Part shown: piece by piece, positions 43,475-52,618 of the stretch | Layout: each line of letters begins with the position of its first letter | Numbering within the stretch: position 1 is the stretch's first letter | NCBI GenBank assembly: GCA_964599915.1 | Contig: CAZRHR010000006.1 | Location: 1 to 64,000 of the forward strand | Length of the DNA stretch: 64,000 nucleotides | Reading direction: 5' to 3' | Origin: CAZRHR01 sp964599915 | GTDB taxonomy: Bacteria; Bacteroidota; Bacteroidia; CAIKAF01 | The notes under the pieces: model-generated | What the model was told of the DNA's origin: nothing | Databases searched by the model: none | What the model saw: the letters and a program-made list of their open reading frames with translations, nothing else | Position numbers and translations under genes: made by a program

Positions 43475-44167
43475 CTAGCCACGGGTCAAAATGGCTGTTC
43501 GAGATCTTCTAATCAACCTGTAGCCGTAGAAAATAAGCAGCAATCCAAGCAACTCCGTCACGAACAGTACTTCCACCCAACCGGCGCGGGTAAAACTACC
43601 ACCGATACCCGGTAATAATCCACCTATTGCGATATAAATGTTTCCTAGAAATGGGGCTTCACGCAAACCTTTCGCATAATATTGGCGAGCGGAGTAAATG
43701 GCGCCACCGACCAAAAAAATAAAGGCATAAAGGTTAAGCACAGGGGAAAAATAACGCACTTCTTGCCAGCCAAAAATTTGGCCACTCAATCGCCCATCAA
43801 AATCTGAAGGAATAACCAATGGCGCAGCCCAAACCATATACATGGCAACCATGAGAAAAGCCGAAAAAATAAGGGTTGTGGCATGTCCGAATTTTCTTGG
43901 AAGCAGTAGATAAACGCTGCCTTGTGCCAATGGAAAGCCACCCAGTAGTGCGCCAACGATATACCAAAACCTGAAATTGGTCTCTTGCCACCCCATAAAG
44001 GCGTGCACTGATTCCGCCAAGGTTCCTAAACCAAAAGTAAGTACGCCAAACGCCCACCAAAACAAATAGGTTCTTTTTTTCTCTAAGGCATGAGGTACCA
44101 ATTCAATGAGAAACCAAGCTGAAAGTACAGTGGTAAATATAGGAATATAGGAGAAAAATTGTTGCAT
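43475..44167 (-). CDS. Polytopic membrane protein, unknown function
   Basis: Choosing the ATG at 44167 (MQQFFSYIPIFTTVLSAW) gives 230 residues with about seven transmembrane helices. I see no family signature. Short loops and aromatic residues at helix ends are typical of small membrane proteins, and RRSRTAILTRG at the C-terminus is cytoplasmic by the positive-inside rule. It lies between the tamL and lysyl-oxidase-like genes without an obvious operon partner. Confidence 0.6.
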   Translation of the reverse strand: MQQFFSYIPIFTTVLSAWFLIELVPHALEKKRTYLFWWAFGVLTFGLGTLAESVHAFMGWQETNFRFWYIVGALLGGFPLAQGSVYLLLPRKFGHATTLIFSAFLMVAMYMVWAAPLVIPSDFDGRLSGQIFGWQEVRYFSPVLNLYAFIFLVGGAIYSARQYYAKGLREAPFLGNIYIAIGGLLPGIGGSFTRAGWVEVLFVTELLGLLLIFYGYRLIRRSRTAILTRG

Positions 44168-44230
44168 GGACAAATTTAGTTTATCCAAGAACAACCATCA
44201 AGCCCCAAAAGTTTTTTGCGGAATAAAACC

Positions 44231-46567
44231 TTAGGGTTTATTAATCAACAAAGGCAAACAAAATTTTTGGCCTGCGCCCTGTCCTTCCAGAAAATAGCAA
44301 CCAGTGGGTATGTGGACCACAGAAATCTGTATTTCTCCTTTGGTATCAGGAATCGCCTCCACTACTTTTACTTGTCTGCCCGAAGCATCTCTAATCCAAA
44401 GCGAGAGTCTTTGGTTTTTAAATCCATTGGGAAGTACGAGGGTAACCATTTGGTTTGCCGGTTGAGGAAATAAAGCCAGAGGCATCATAGTAGCAGCGGA
44501 TTCCAATCCGGTAATAGAGGTGGTCATGGCCATGGAATCTACATGGGTACAGCCATTCATGTCCATGTAAGTGTAAGTAATCCATTCCGTTTGGCCAGGG
44601 GACCAAGCGGTGAAATCAATGGTATTTCCGTTTACACCCAAACCGGAGAACATGCCTCCCGCGGGCAAAGCCGATAGGTTCATACTTGTGGTACCCAAGG
44701 GGACTTGTCCAGAAAACAAGAACTGGATGGCTACAGGCGCGTGTACTTGGGCCCAAACGGTATCAGGTGCAGAATAACAGGCTTGCGGCTGGGTAATCAC
44801 TTCCCAGTCGTAAAACCAATAATAATACCCGGATCCCGCCGTAGAATTTTTGATAGACAACGTTCCGGGGATGGTGTAAGGGAATTGAACGCCTCCCGCA
44901 TGCCTGAAACAATTGGCATTGGTATTAAGTCGAATCACATAATCATTCCCAATAGGTAAAGCCAATTGAAGTTGTATGATATTTTGTCCGGTGGTCAGCG
45001 CCACGACGGTATCTTTCACCAAACCACCAATGCCATCATATACGCGAATGGAGCGATTGCCATTCGAATTGGCATAAATGGTCAGTTTATTGAGGACCAT
45101 GGGGGCAAAAACATCGAATAATAATCCTTGATCAGCATTGGAGAATCCACCGGATCCAACGCCGATATTCGGCATTCCGACAGACAGGGTATCCGATAGC
45201 GGAATAGATTGTACAACGGTGTAAAAGGTAGATTGAGAAAGGCTTGGTGAGGTGATGTTGTTGCCCGAACCCAACCATTGCCCTGAGGCATTGAACCATT
45301 CCAGTTGCGCGCCTGAGGCTTGTAGGCTTACTGTTTGTTGTGCACAGACGGGAGAAGGCTGCATGGCTGTGGGAGGACTTGGTGGCGTTTGTACCTGAAC
45401 CCACAGGGTGTCAGTTTGTGCGGTCCCACAATAATTGGTGATGGTACAGACGTAGGGTCCGGGTTGTTGGATTTGAATGGAACGCGTGGTATCTCCAGTA
45501 TTCCAGAGGTAGGAGAATCCTGGCGTAGCGGACAACGTCATGGATTGATTTGAGCACAGCACGGGAGGCCGGTCCGGCGTAATGGAAAAACCGGAGAAAT
45601 CACCCGGCGCGCTTTGTAAAGTCAGGGTGACAGGTACGGCGGTCCAATTGTTGGTTTCATCCTCTTCTAAAAAGGCATTTAAGGGGTCGGACTCCACCAC
45701 AATCCAATAGTTTCCGTTGCAAGTGCCGGGAGGGATATCGATCCACATACCATCCAGATGAGAACCGTAAATGTCTGTCCACCCCACGGAAATACCTTGT
45801 TGAAACTGGCTACAGTTGTAGGATTGGTTTACGGAAACGCCTCCAAGTCCATAGTTCGGGAACATGGAATTGATCATGGTTGCGCCTTGGTTTACGTGGA
45901 TATTGGTGTCTTTACAATGGTGATTGTAAAAGGAACAAGAGCCGTAATCCATGAGACAAAATCCAATTTTGGCGCCATTTCCAATGATGGGCCAATTCAA
46001 AGGATTGGGGTCATTTGGGTCTTCTAGTCTCAGGGTATAAATACCCCAATCATCTACGTGGTTATGTCCATGGGTGGGGTGATAGGTCATGGTTCCGGAA
46101 AACCTATCGTAGTAGGTCATGGTTCCGGCGGACTTTTGATAAATCCTTTGAAAAATTAATTGTTTAGCTTGTCCGCCATTGGGACAACTAAAGGCTTGTG
46201 AGGAATTAGGGTCATACACAGAAAACGTATCGGTACCACAGACGAACCAGCGGTTACCTTGGTCATCTACCCCACGCACGGTAAGGGAACCATGGCCAAT
46301 GTTTGGGGTTGATAAAGAAATGCGTAAACGTCCGTCATTGGCGCCATTTCCGGATTGGGCATATTCTTTGGGGCCTGTTCCTAAACTGGTACTATGGTAC
46401 AAAAGTCCATACCAAGAGGAGGTGATATCGGGTAAAAGGTCGCAAGCTGTTTGTCCGGGCGTTTTACAAACGCAAGGTCCGGCATCCAGAACCGTACACT
46501 GGGTTGAAGCTTGGGACGGGAAAATACATCCTAAAAGCAGCATACAACATATGACATAGCGGTTCAT
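44231..46567 (-). CDS. Secreted lysyl oxidase-like protein with T9SS type A sorting domain
   Basis: The 778-residue protein has a signal peptide (residues 1-22), a lysyl oxidase-like domain (about 45-318), CARDB/Ig-like beta repeats and a T9SS sorting domain at the end. Copper ligands are His163, His166, His168 and His170 in HPTHGHNH. Both residues that form the lysine tyrosylquinone cofactor in the animal enzymes are matched: Lys200 (in AKIGFCL) and Tyr267 (in DIYGSHLDGMWIDI). Such enzymes oxidise lysine side chains to aldehydes and cross-link proteins. It should act outside the cell. Confidence 0.82.
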   Translation of the reverse strand: MNRYVICCMLLLGCIFPSQASTQCTVLDAGPCVCKTPGQTACDLLPDITSSWYGLLYHSTSLGTGPKEYAQSGNGANDGRLRISLSTPNIGHGSLTVRGVDDQGNRWFVCGTDTFSVYDPNSSQAFSCPNGGQAKQLIFQRIYQKSAGTMTYYDRFSGTMTYHPTHGHNHVDDWGIYTLRLEDPNDPNPLNWPIIGNGAKIGFCLMDYGSCSFYNHHCKDTNIHVNQGATMINSMFPNYGLGGVSVNQSYNCSQFQQGISVGWTDIYGSHLDGMWIDIPPGTCNGNYWIVVESDPLNAFLEEDETNNWTAVPVTLTLQSAPGDFSGFSITPDRPPVLCSNQSMTLSATPGFSYLWNTGDTTRSIQIQQPGPYVCTITNYCGTAQTDTLWVQVQTPPSPPTAMQPSPVCAQQTVSLQASGAQLEWFNASGQWLGSGNNITSPSLSQSTFYTVVQSIPLSDTLSVGMPNIGVGSGGFSNADQGLLFDVFAPMVLNKLTIYANSNGNRSIRVYDGIGGLVKDTVVALTTGQNIIQLQLALPIGNDYVIRLNTNANCFRHAGGVQFPYTIPGTLSIKNSTAGSGYYYWFYDWEVITQPQACYSAPDTVWAQVHAPVAIQFLFSGQVPLGTTSMNLSALPAGGMFSGLGVNGNTIDFTAWSPGQTEWITYTYMDMNGCTHVDSMAMTTSITGLESAATMMPLALFPQPANQMVTLVLPNGFKNQRLSLWIRDASGRQVKVVEAIPDTKGEIQISVVHIPTGCYFLEGQGAGQKFCLPLLINKP

Positions 46568-46774
46568 GGGCCTTATTGTTTACAAATTGATATTTGAAGA
46601 TAGGAAAATTCCGTGATGCGTCTTTCTGTAGAAAGTATATTATTCAAGAAAAAAGACAAAGTTGAGGATTGCAAAGGAGTTCAATCCAAGGAGATATGGG
46701 ATTTTCCGAAGTTCGATAAAAAGCGAAAGCCTGTCGAATATCGACAGGCTTTCACAAAAGCTATAGGGACGGGT
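46568..46774. other. Intergenic region with the rplT terminator
   Basis: This 207-base gap between the start of the lysyl oxidase-like gene and the end of rplT holds the strong terminator of the thrS operon at 46718-46754 and otherwise only AT-rich sequence. It also carries the upstream region of the lysyl oxidase-like gene. Confidence 0.6.
46718..46754 (-). terminator. Terminator of the infC-rpmI-rplT operon
   Basis: GAAAGCCTGTCGA (46726-46738) pairs perfectly with TCGACAGGCTTTC (46742-46754), a 13-base stem with a 3-base loop. A T-tract follows on the minus strand. Confidence 0.93.
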
Positions 46775-47119
46775 TTAGCGAACCTTTTCCACGATGGCTT
46801 TGAAAGCCTCAGGTTGGTTCATGGCCAAATCGGCCAATGTTTTACGGTCCATAGCTACCCCGGATTTGTGGATTTTTCCGATGAATTCAGAATAAGACAT
46901 TCCAAGTTCACGCGCCGCTGCATTAATACGCTGAATCCAAAGTGCGCGGAATTCGCGCTTTTTGGCTTTGCGGTCTCTGTAGGCGTAACCCAGGCCTTTT
47001 TCTACAGAGTTCTTTGCGACGGTCCACACGTTCTTTCTCCGCCCAAAGGATCCTTTGGCGAGTTTAAGGACTTTCTTTTTCCTTGCTTTTGAGGCTACTT
47101 TGTTAACTGAACGTGGCAT
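46775..47119 (-). CDS. rplT: Ribosomal protein bL20
   Basis: The 114-residue protein is canonical bL20: [19 protein letters not shown] opens it and [23 protein letters not shown] forms the RNA-binding core. It ends the thrS-infC-rpmI-rplT operon. In other bacteria bL20 represses this operon by binding its mRNA. No obvious leader of that sort was seen here. Confidence 0.97.
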   Translation of the reverse strand: MPRSVNKVASKARKKKVLKLAKGSFGRRKNVWTVAKNSVEKGLGYAYRDRKAKKREFRALWIQRINAAARELGMSYSEFIGKIHKSGVAMDRKTLADLAMNQPEAFKAIVEKVR

Positions 47120-47149
47120 CTTTCAATTGAAATTAGTGAATAAAAAAAT

Positions 47150-47344
47150 TTAGGCCAGCAACATAAGTTTCACGTTGCGCTCATCAGCTTTGTCCACGAG
47201 GGTAAAGTCGGTGAGGTTACGTTTGCGCTTGGTTGCTTTTTTTGTGAGGATGTGGCGCTTAAAAGCGTGCTTCCTTTTAATTTTTCCTGAGCCGGTAAGC
47301 GTGAAACGCTTTTTGGCACTGGAATTGGTTTTCATCTTCGGCAT
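47150..47344 (-). CDS. rpmI: Ribosomal protein bL35
   Basis: The 64-residue protein is canonical bL35: [20 protein letters not shown] with [20 protein letters not shown]. It lies 30 bases before rplT and 24 bases after infC, in the usual order. Confidence 0.97.
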   Translation of the reverse strand: MPKMKTNSSAKKRFTLTGSGKIKRKHAFKRHILTKKATKRKRNLTDFTLVDKADERNVKLMLLA

Positions 47345-47368
47345 AACGCGATGTTTTATTGAGCGTGC

Positions 47369-47929
47369 TTATTTTCCTTTCTTCTTCGGACCAATCATCA
47401 TGATCATCCGTTTTCCTTCTAATTTGGGGAGGGCTTCTACTTTGCCGTATTCTTCCAATTCATTAGCGAATTTCAACAAGAGTAATTCACCTTGGTCGGA
47501 GAACAAAATAGAACGACCTCTGAAAAACACATAGGCTTTCACTTTAGCTCCATCTTCCAGAAACTTCATGGCGTTCCGGAGTTTGAATTGAAAGTCATGG
47601 TCATCTGTTTGCGGACCGAAACGGATTTCTTTGACCACTACTTTAGCAGCATTGGCTTTGATTTCCTTTTGTTTGCGTTTCTGTTCGTAAACAAACTTTT
47701 TATAATCAATAATCCTGCACACCGGCGGATCCGCAGTAGAAGCGATTTCAACCAGGTCGAGTTTAGCTTCTTCAGCCATTTTCAAAGCCTCTTGAATGGA
47801 ATAGACACCCGTGACGATACCTTCTCCCACTACACGTACTTGCATGGCTTTGATGCGCTCATTGATCCGGTGTTCGGGTTCGCTCTTAACCGGTAAACGG
47901 TTAGGCAGCGGTCTGCGGCGTTTTAAGAT
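47369..47929 (-). CDS. infC: Translation initiation factor IF-3, AUC start
   Basis: IF-3 prevents subunit joining and proofreads the start codon. Extending past the first ATG (47845) restores the N-terminal family motif [11 protein letters not shown], which the ATG would cut off. The frame then begins at ATC (47927-47929) preceded by GAGGAGGT with a 4-base gap; upstream the same frame has no ATG, GTG or TTG before the in-frame stop. The result is 186 residues. Unusual AUU/AUC starts are known for infC and allow IF-3 to autoregulate. The SD lies just after the thrS stop codon. Confidence 0.9.
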   Translation of the reverse strand: MLKRRRPLPNRLPVKSEPEHRINERIKAMQVRVVGEGIVTGVYSIQEALKMAEEAKLDLVEIASTADPPVCRIIDYKKFVYEQKRKQKEIKANAAKVVVKEIRFGPQTDDHDFQFKLRNAMKFLEDGAKVKAYVFFRGRSILFSDQGELLLLKFANELEEYGKVEALPKLEGKRMIMMIGPKKKGK

Positions 47930-47933
47930 AGTG

Positions 47934-47941
47934 ACCTCCTC
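47934..47941 (-). promoter_or_regulatory. Strong Shine-Dalgarno of infC
   Basis: GAGGAGGT on the minus strand is an almost complete match to the anti-Shine-Dalgarno sequence and lies 4 bases before the ATC start. It stands out because most genes in this window have no recognisable Shine-Dalgarno. Confidence 0.75.
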
Positions 47942-47942
47942 T

Positions 47943-49892
47943 TTATGTGTTTAACATCTCTTTGATACGGTTTTGAACGAACTGCACAAATGCCTCGGGA
48001 GACATGGTGCCTAGGTCGCCTTGACCGTGTGCTCTCACAGATAGCGTTCCGTCTTCAATTTCCTTTTCTCCGAGGATAATCATAAAAGGTACTTTTTTTA
48101 CCTCTTGGTCTCGGATTTTACGGCCAATTTTCTCAGGTCGGCTGTCTAATGAGGCGCGAATATCGGAATTATTCAGAAACTCACAAACTTTTTCAGCATT
48201 TTCATTGAATCTATCGCTGATGGGCAGGACCACCACTTGCTCCGGAGCCAACCACAACGGGAAGTTTCCGGCACAGTGTTCAGTAAGCACGGCAATAAAG
48301 CGTTCCAAGCTACCAAAAGGCGCACGGTGAATCATCACCGGACGGTGTTTTTGGTTATCTGAGCCCGTGTAAGTTAAATCAAAACGTTCCGGCAAATTGT
48401 AATCCACCTGAATGGTTCCCAATTGCCAACTTCTGCCCAGTGCATCCTTGACCATGAAGTCCAGCTTTGGCCCGTAGAATGCAGCCTCACCGTAAGCTAC
48501 TACCGTATTGATGCCTTTTTCCTTCGAAGCCTCCATAATCGCCGCTTCTGCCTTTTCCCAATTTTCCTCTGAACCAATGTATTTGGCACGTTCGGTTTGG
48601 TGACGTAAGGAGATTTGTGCTACGTAGTCGTGAAAAGACAAGGCGCGGAATACGTACAATACCAGGTCAATGACTTTTATAAATTCTTCTTTCACCTGGT
48701 CGTGGCGACAAAAAATATGGGCATCATCTTGGGTAAAGCCACGTACACGGGTGAGGCCATGCAGCTCGCCACTTTGTTCGTATCTATATACGGTACCAAA
48801 TTCCGCAAGACGCAATGGCAAGTCCCTGTAGCTTCGCGGTTCTGCAGCAAAAATTTCACAATGGTGTGGACAGTTCATGGGCTTCAGCATGAACAGCTCA
48901 TTGGCTTCCGGAGTTTGGATGGGTTGAAAGCTATCGGCGCCATACTTGTCCCAGTGACCACTGGTTTCATATAGCGCTTTGCTGCCGATGTGCGGTGTCA
49001 CCACCATTTTATAGCCGGCCTTTTTCTGTGCATCCCGCATAAATCGCTCGAGGCGTTCGCGTAAGTCAGCACCTTTGGGCAGCCAGAGTGGAAGCCCCTT
49101 CCCTACCCTTTGGCTAAAGGTAAAAAGGCCTAATTCTTGTCCCAGTTTTCGATGGTCTCTTTTTTTCGCTTCTTCCAGTAAAATAAGATATTCATCCAGA
49201 AGTTTTTGCTGAGGAAAAGAAATGCCATAGATGCGTGTCAGCTGTTTATTTTTTTCATCCCCACGCCAGTATGCGCCGGCGATGTTGAGCAATTTAACCG
49301 CTTTGATGTATCCGGTATGCGGAATGTGTCCCCCGCGGCATAAATCTGTAAAATCCCCTTGGTCACAAAACGTGATGGTTCCTTCCGGAAGATTTTCGAT
49401 GAGTTCAACCTTATAAACGTTGTTTTTGGCTTGATAATAAGCCAAAGCGTCTTTCTTGGCCATGGGGTAAAGGCGAAAAACACTTTCCTTTTTGGCCAAT
49501 TCCATCATTTTGGCTTCGAGGGCCGGCAGTTGGTCTGCCGAAAATACGGTGTCGCCAAAATCGATATCGTAATAGAATCCCGCCTCGATGGCCGGTCCAA
49601 TGGTAAATTGGGCGTTTGGATAAAGGGCTTGAACCGCTTCAGCCAAAACGTGGGCGGAAGAGTGCCAGAATGCAGACTTTCCTTCTGTATCGTCCCAAGT
49701 TAGCAGGCGAAGGTTTACGTCTTGCGTGAAGGGTGTGCTGGCCTCCTTGATTTCACCATCGATCAGAGCGGCCAATACCTTTTTGGCCAAACCATGAGAA
49801 ATTTCGCGGGCCAAGTCCATGGGAGAAGAACCTTGAGGAACTTCCCGCACGGCGCCATCCGGCAGAGTAACACGTACCATAGCTGCATTCAT
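47943..49892 (-). CDS. thrS: Threonyl-tRNA synthetase
   Basis: The 649-residue class II synthetase has an N-terminal TGS domain ([16 protein letters not shown]), an editing domain ([26 protein letters not shown]), a catalytic core ([64 protein letters not shown]) and a C-terminal anticodon-binding domain. Length is normal. A TACCTTTG box ends 7 bases before the ATG. A start at Met 5 (49880) is possible. It is the first gene of the infC operon. Confidence 0.97.
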   Translation of the reverse strand: MNAAMVRVTLPDGAVREVPQGSSPMDLAREISHGLAKKVLAALIDGEIKEASTPFTQDVNLRLLTWDDTEGKSAFWHSSAHVLAEAVQALYPNAQFTIGPAIEAGFYYDIDFGDTVFSADQLPALEAKMMELAKKESVFRLYPMAKKDALAYYQAKNNVYKVELIENLPEGTITFCDQGDFTDLCRGGHIPHTGYIKAVKLLNIAGAYWRGDEKNKQLTRIYGISFPQQKLLDEYLILLEEAKKRDHRKLGQELGLFTFSQRVGKGLPLWLPKGADLRERLERFMRDAQKKAGYKMVVTPHIGSKALYETSGHWDKYGADSFQPIQTPEANELFMLKPMNCPHHCEIFAAEPRSYRDLPLRLAEFGTVYRYEQSGELHGLTRVRGFTQDDAHIFCRHDQVKEEFIKVIDLVLYVFRALSFHDYVAQISLRHQTERAKYIGSEENWEKAEAAIMEASKEKGINTVVAYGEAAFYGPKLDFMVKDALGRSWQLGTIQVDYNLPERFDLTYTGSDNQKHRPVMIHRAPFGSLERFIAVLTEHCAGNFPLWLAPEQVVVLPISDRFNENAEKVCEFLNNSDIRASLDSRPEKIGRKIRDQEVKKVPFMIILGEKEIEDGTLSVRAHGQGDLGTMSPEAFVQFVQNRIKEMLNT

Positions 49893-50281
49893 AAGGGTGC
49901 AAAGGTAAAGGTAAATTTGAAAAATGGTGGAGGAGTTTTCGGGGAAAAGTGAGAAATAGATAGGTTTTTATGGTTGGAATTCAAAATGGACGGGATGTGG
50001 AGGCGGGCGACGGAAATGCGTTCATTGGGATGCGCCAGGGGGCGAAGCGGAAGCCCGGACGGCCGGGGCGTTTGGGTAGAGGCTTGGGGCGGCCGGAGGA
50101 CTTTTAGCGGAGCACCCGGTGCCGCCCGTTGTAAAGCAAAATATCGGGAAGTTGGTTTATGAAAAAAGGCCAATCGGTGACAGCTCTAAAGGCGGCAGGC
50201 GCCCAACCATTTAACCAAATTTCACGGAATATATCTAGAAAAGGCCGGATTATTGAGATGGGATTCCTTAATTTGCATGGT
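49893..50281. other. Intergenic region with GC-rich element
   Basis: No gene is supported. The thrS promoter is at 49900-49907. Bases 49985-50145 are distinctly GC-rich compared with the flanks. They contain CCCGG-ACGG-CCGGG and a long-range CGGGCG / CGCCCG pairing between the ends. The motif AGCGGAAGCCCGGAC recalls intergenic sequences seen in many Bacteroidota genomes, probably a repeated structured element. Only one copy is in the window. Confidence 0.5.
49900..49907 (-). promoter_or_regulatory. thrS promoter box
   Basis: TACCTTTG on the minus strand is a perfect consensus match ending 7 bases before the ATG at 49892. Confidence 0.6.
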
Positions 50282-50962
50282 ATGATGAATCGAAGACATT
50301 TTATAGGTGCGACGGGCCTTGTCTTGGCTGGAACGGCAGTGTCGGGGCCGATGTTGTGGAGAAAACCAAATGAAGCGCGTGTTTATGTGATTCTCACGGG
50401 TGGCATTTGGCATGAATCGCCGGAGGTAAAGGAGGGTTGGAAGGTTGTATCCTTAGAAAATAGGAAGTTTCGTCGTCCAAGTTTTCCCGGAAAAAAAGTG
50501 AGGGCAAAATATGGGTTGTCTTTTGAGACATCAGGAGAAGGGTTGGCGGCGCAATTGGAAGGTTTCAGGAATCAATATCTTGGCCGTGAGCCAATTGAAT
50601 TGGTCGTCAATGGCGAATCGTATACTTGGAATCCAGGCACGGCTTTTTCCTTTTCGCTACCCGCCCATGGATGGGAGGCAGATGCTGCAAGTTTGGAAGT
50701 TCCGCTGTCAAGTTCAGATTTACCTCGAGTTATTTTATTACATGGAACAGATGTCGCCCATTTTGATTTAGGCAAATATGTTGCAGCGGAGGCCCATTTA
50801 GGGAAAGTCCTCCCCTATTTTTCTCAGGAGCTATCCAGGCAAGGGCATACGTTATCTGTGGTTTGTATTCAGGGTCGGGACGCCCATCCAAATGCCATGG
50901 GCGGGCTAGATCATGCCACAGAGGAGGCGAAAAGTGGTGGATGGTGGCTTGAAATAGCCTAA
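50282..50962 (+). CDS. Tat-signal protein of unknown function
   Basis: The start at 50282 (MMNRRHFIGATGLVLAGTAVS) gives 226 residues with a twin-arginine signal (NRRHF), so the folded protein should be exported by Tat. A TTAATTTG box ends 6 bases before it; the longer frame would run through the GC-rich element. The mature part begins VYVILTGGIWHES and has LLHGTDVAHFDLGKYVAAE. The final GRDAHPNAMGGLDH weakly recalls the end of DUF1501/alkaline-phosphatase-like proteins, but the metal-binding half of that fold is not seen. It may be a reduced member. Confidence 0.6.
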   Translation: MMNRRHFIGATGLVLAGTAVSGPMLWRKPNEARVYVILTGGIWHESPEVKEGWKVVSLENRKFRRPSFPGKKVRAKYGLSFETSGEGLAAQLEGFRNQYLGREPIELVVNGESYTWNPGTAFSFSLPAHGWEADAASLEVPLSSSDLPRVILLHGTDVAHFDLGKYVAAEAHLGKVLPYFSQELSRQGHTLSVVCIQGRDAHPNAMGGLDHATEEAKSGGWWLEIA

Positions 50963-50989
50963 TTTTTTGTGGCAAGGGATTCCATTGTG

Positions 50990-50997
50990 TAAGTTTG
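50990..50997 (+). promoter_or_regulatory. Promoter box of the beta-barrel gene
   Basis: TAAGTTTG is a perfect consensus match ending 4 bases before the ATG, so the transcript should start at or within a few bases of the start codon. Confidence 0.6.
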
Positions 50998-51001
50998 CCT
51001 T

Positions 51002-51799
51002 ATGGTTCGTATTCTTTTCGGTTTGGTTATTTGGTTGAGTTATGCTGTGGGCATGGCTCAACTGCCAACAGATTTAGTCACCGGGCCACAACGCAGCAAA
51101 CCAGAAAAAGAGGGAAAACAAAAGATATTTGTATCGGCAGGACCTGAGGTTTCACTCACCTTACCGACGGTTTTTGGTTCAGACAATCAAACGGTTCGAA
51201 GTGATACCTTGTTTTCCGTAGATCCGGCGTTTCGTTATCGTTTTGGTTTTGCTTTGCGGTTAGATTTTTCAGCCATTTTTGCTTTGCAGACAGGCTTGTA
51301 TTATATATCAAGGCGGCATGACGTGGGCGTTGGTCGTACCAGCGGTTCCAATCAGCAATTCGACAGCGTGTATTATCGGCAAGGCATCAACTATATTGGT
51401 TATGAAATTCCTGTGATGGCCTTGGTGTATGCCCGTCTTGGAGAAAAAACTTTTTTAAATAATTCCGTAGGTTTTTCATTTGATTTTTATCCCAGTAGTG
51501 CGGTTCGGGTGGTACCAGAAGAAGAATTCAGGCTATTTGTAGGCCGAAACAGTTGGGTGGTACCCGCCTTGAAAGCCTCTGTGGGTTTTGAGTATCGGTC
51601 AGATGACCAAGGATATTTTTATGTGGGAGGAAATTTTCATCAGCCCATTGTACCCTTAGCAGATATGTTTATCGAGCGAAATGGTCCTACAGGGCCTATT
51701 GGTTTTCAAACCCAAAGAATTCCCATGAGTGGGACTTATTTTTCTGTGGATGTAAAATATTTTTTCCCACCGGGTAAGAAAAACAAGTGGATTAGGTAA
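51002..51799 (+). CDS. Outer-membrane beta-barrel protein
   Basis: The 265-residue protein has a signal peptide (MVRILFGLVIWLSYAVGMAQ) and an alternating hydrophobic/polar beta-strand pattern throughout, with many aromatic residues at strand ends (SAIFALQTGLYYISRR, YYRQGINYIGYEIPV). It resembles the small porin-like outer-membrane families common in Bacteroidota. Function is unknown. It is followed by the two DUF1566-like genes. Confidence 0.75.
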   Translation: MVRILFGLVIWLSYAVGMAQLPTDLVTGPQRSKPEKEGKQKIFVSAGPEVSLTLPTVFGSDNQTVRSDTLFSVDPAFRYRFGFALRLDFSAIFALQTGLYYISRRHDVGVGRTSGSNQQFDSVYYRQGINYIGYEIPVMALVYARLGEKTFLNNSVGFSFDFYPSSAVRVVPEEEFRLFVGRNSWVVPALKASVGFEYRSDDQGYFYVGGNFHQPIVPLADMFIERNGPTGPIGFQTQRIPMSGTYFSVDVKYFFPPGKKNKWIR

Positions 51800-51842
51800 G
51801 AGCGGATATGAAGGTTACGCATTGATTTTTTACCTTTCCCAA

Positions 51843-52592
51843 ATGAAAACACACACCTTCCTCACGCATTTATTCCTCTGTGGAGCAGCCGTTATAAAAG
51901 CCCAAGGCGTATTGATCAGCGCACAGCCGGGAAATCCCCATTCGAGTGCCATGTTAGAAATCCAGGGTACCCAATCCGGTGTATTAATCAACCGAGTGGT
52001 TTTGACAGGAGCACAAGATGCCCAGACGATATTGACGCCGGCCAAAGGACTATTGGTGTATCATACAGGCAGTTCTGGCATGGCCGAAGGATTTTATGTA
52101 AATATGGGAACGCCCATAGCGATAGATTGGCGAAGGTTACAGCCAAGTCCCGGGAATGCGAGTTTAGATATGAATGGACAAGCCATTCACAATGTTCCCG
52201 CACCGGTCAATCAGGGCGACGCTGTGAATAAAGCTTATGTGGACAACTTGGTTGCGGCCAGTGCAGGGGCAGGTTCAGCAGCGCCCACCATGGTGAGTGC
52301 TGAATCCAGCGCCAGCTACAATTTTGCAGGTGCCATACAATATTGTAAAAGTTTGAACGAGGGAGGTTTTACCAATTGGCGTCTTCCAAGTTTTGACGAG
52401 CTCATTGATGCGTTGAGCAATCCGGCCATTATATTGAGCAATCCGACCTCCAGCAATGCTTTGTGGACACGTAGCATTCACGGGTATAATACTTCCTATG
52501 CGGAACAGACTTACATCGCATTCGTACTTAACACCGGCTCAAGTTATCAGGTGCGTGGAAATAATACGAATCGCGTTCGTTGTGTTCGTTAA
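51843..52592 (+). CDS. Secreted protein with tail-fibre-like linker and DUF1566-like domain
   Basis: The start at 51843 gives 249 residues with a signal peptide ending VIKAQG. The N-terminal half contains the SSAMLEIQGTQSGVLINR motif found in Bacteroidota cell-surface proteins. A linker follows, DAVNKAYVDNLVAA, typical of phage tail fibres and trimeric stalks. The C-terminal domain (AIQYCKSLNEGGFTNWRLPS, then ALWTRS and NRVRCVR) is of the DUF1566/Lcl type. It is a tandem paralogue of the next gene. Function is unknown; surface display is likely. Confidence 0.75.
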   Translation: MKTHTFLTHLFLCGAAVIKAQGVLISAQPGNPHSSAMLEIQGTQSGVLINRVVLTGAQDAQTILTPAKGLLVYHTGSSGMAEGFYVNMGTPIAIDWRRLQPSPGNASLDMNGQAIHNVPAPVNQGDAVNKAYVDNLVAASAGAGSAAPTMVSAESSASYNFAGAIQYCKSLNEGGFTNWRLPSFDELIDALSNPAIILSNPTSSNALWTRSIHGYNTSYAEQTYIAFVLNTGSSYQVRGNNTNRVRCVR

Positions 52593-52618
52593 TCCATGAT
52601 TTTCAAAAATATAAACCT

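Noticed and set aside
47843..47845. ATG as the start of infC
   Set aside because: It would delete the conserved N-terminal region that is encoded in frame upstream, and has no Shine-Dalgarno.
49974..50162. Arg/Gly-rich open frame in the GC-rich element
   Set aside because: Composition reflects the GC-rich DNA; no family, start signal or conservation can be argued.
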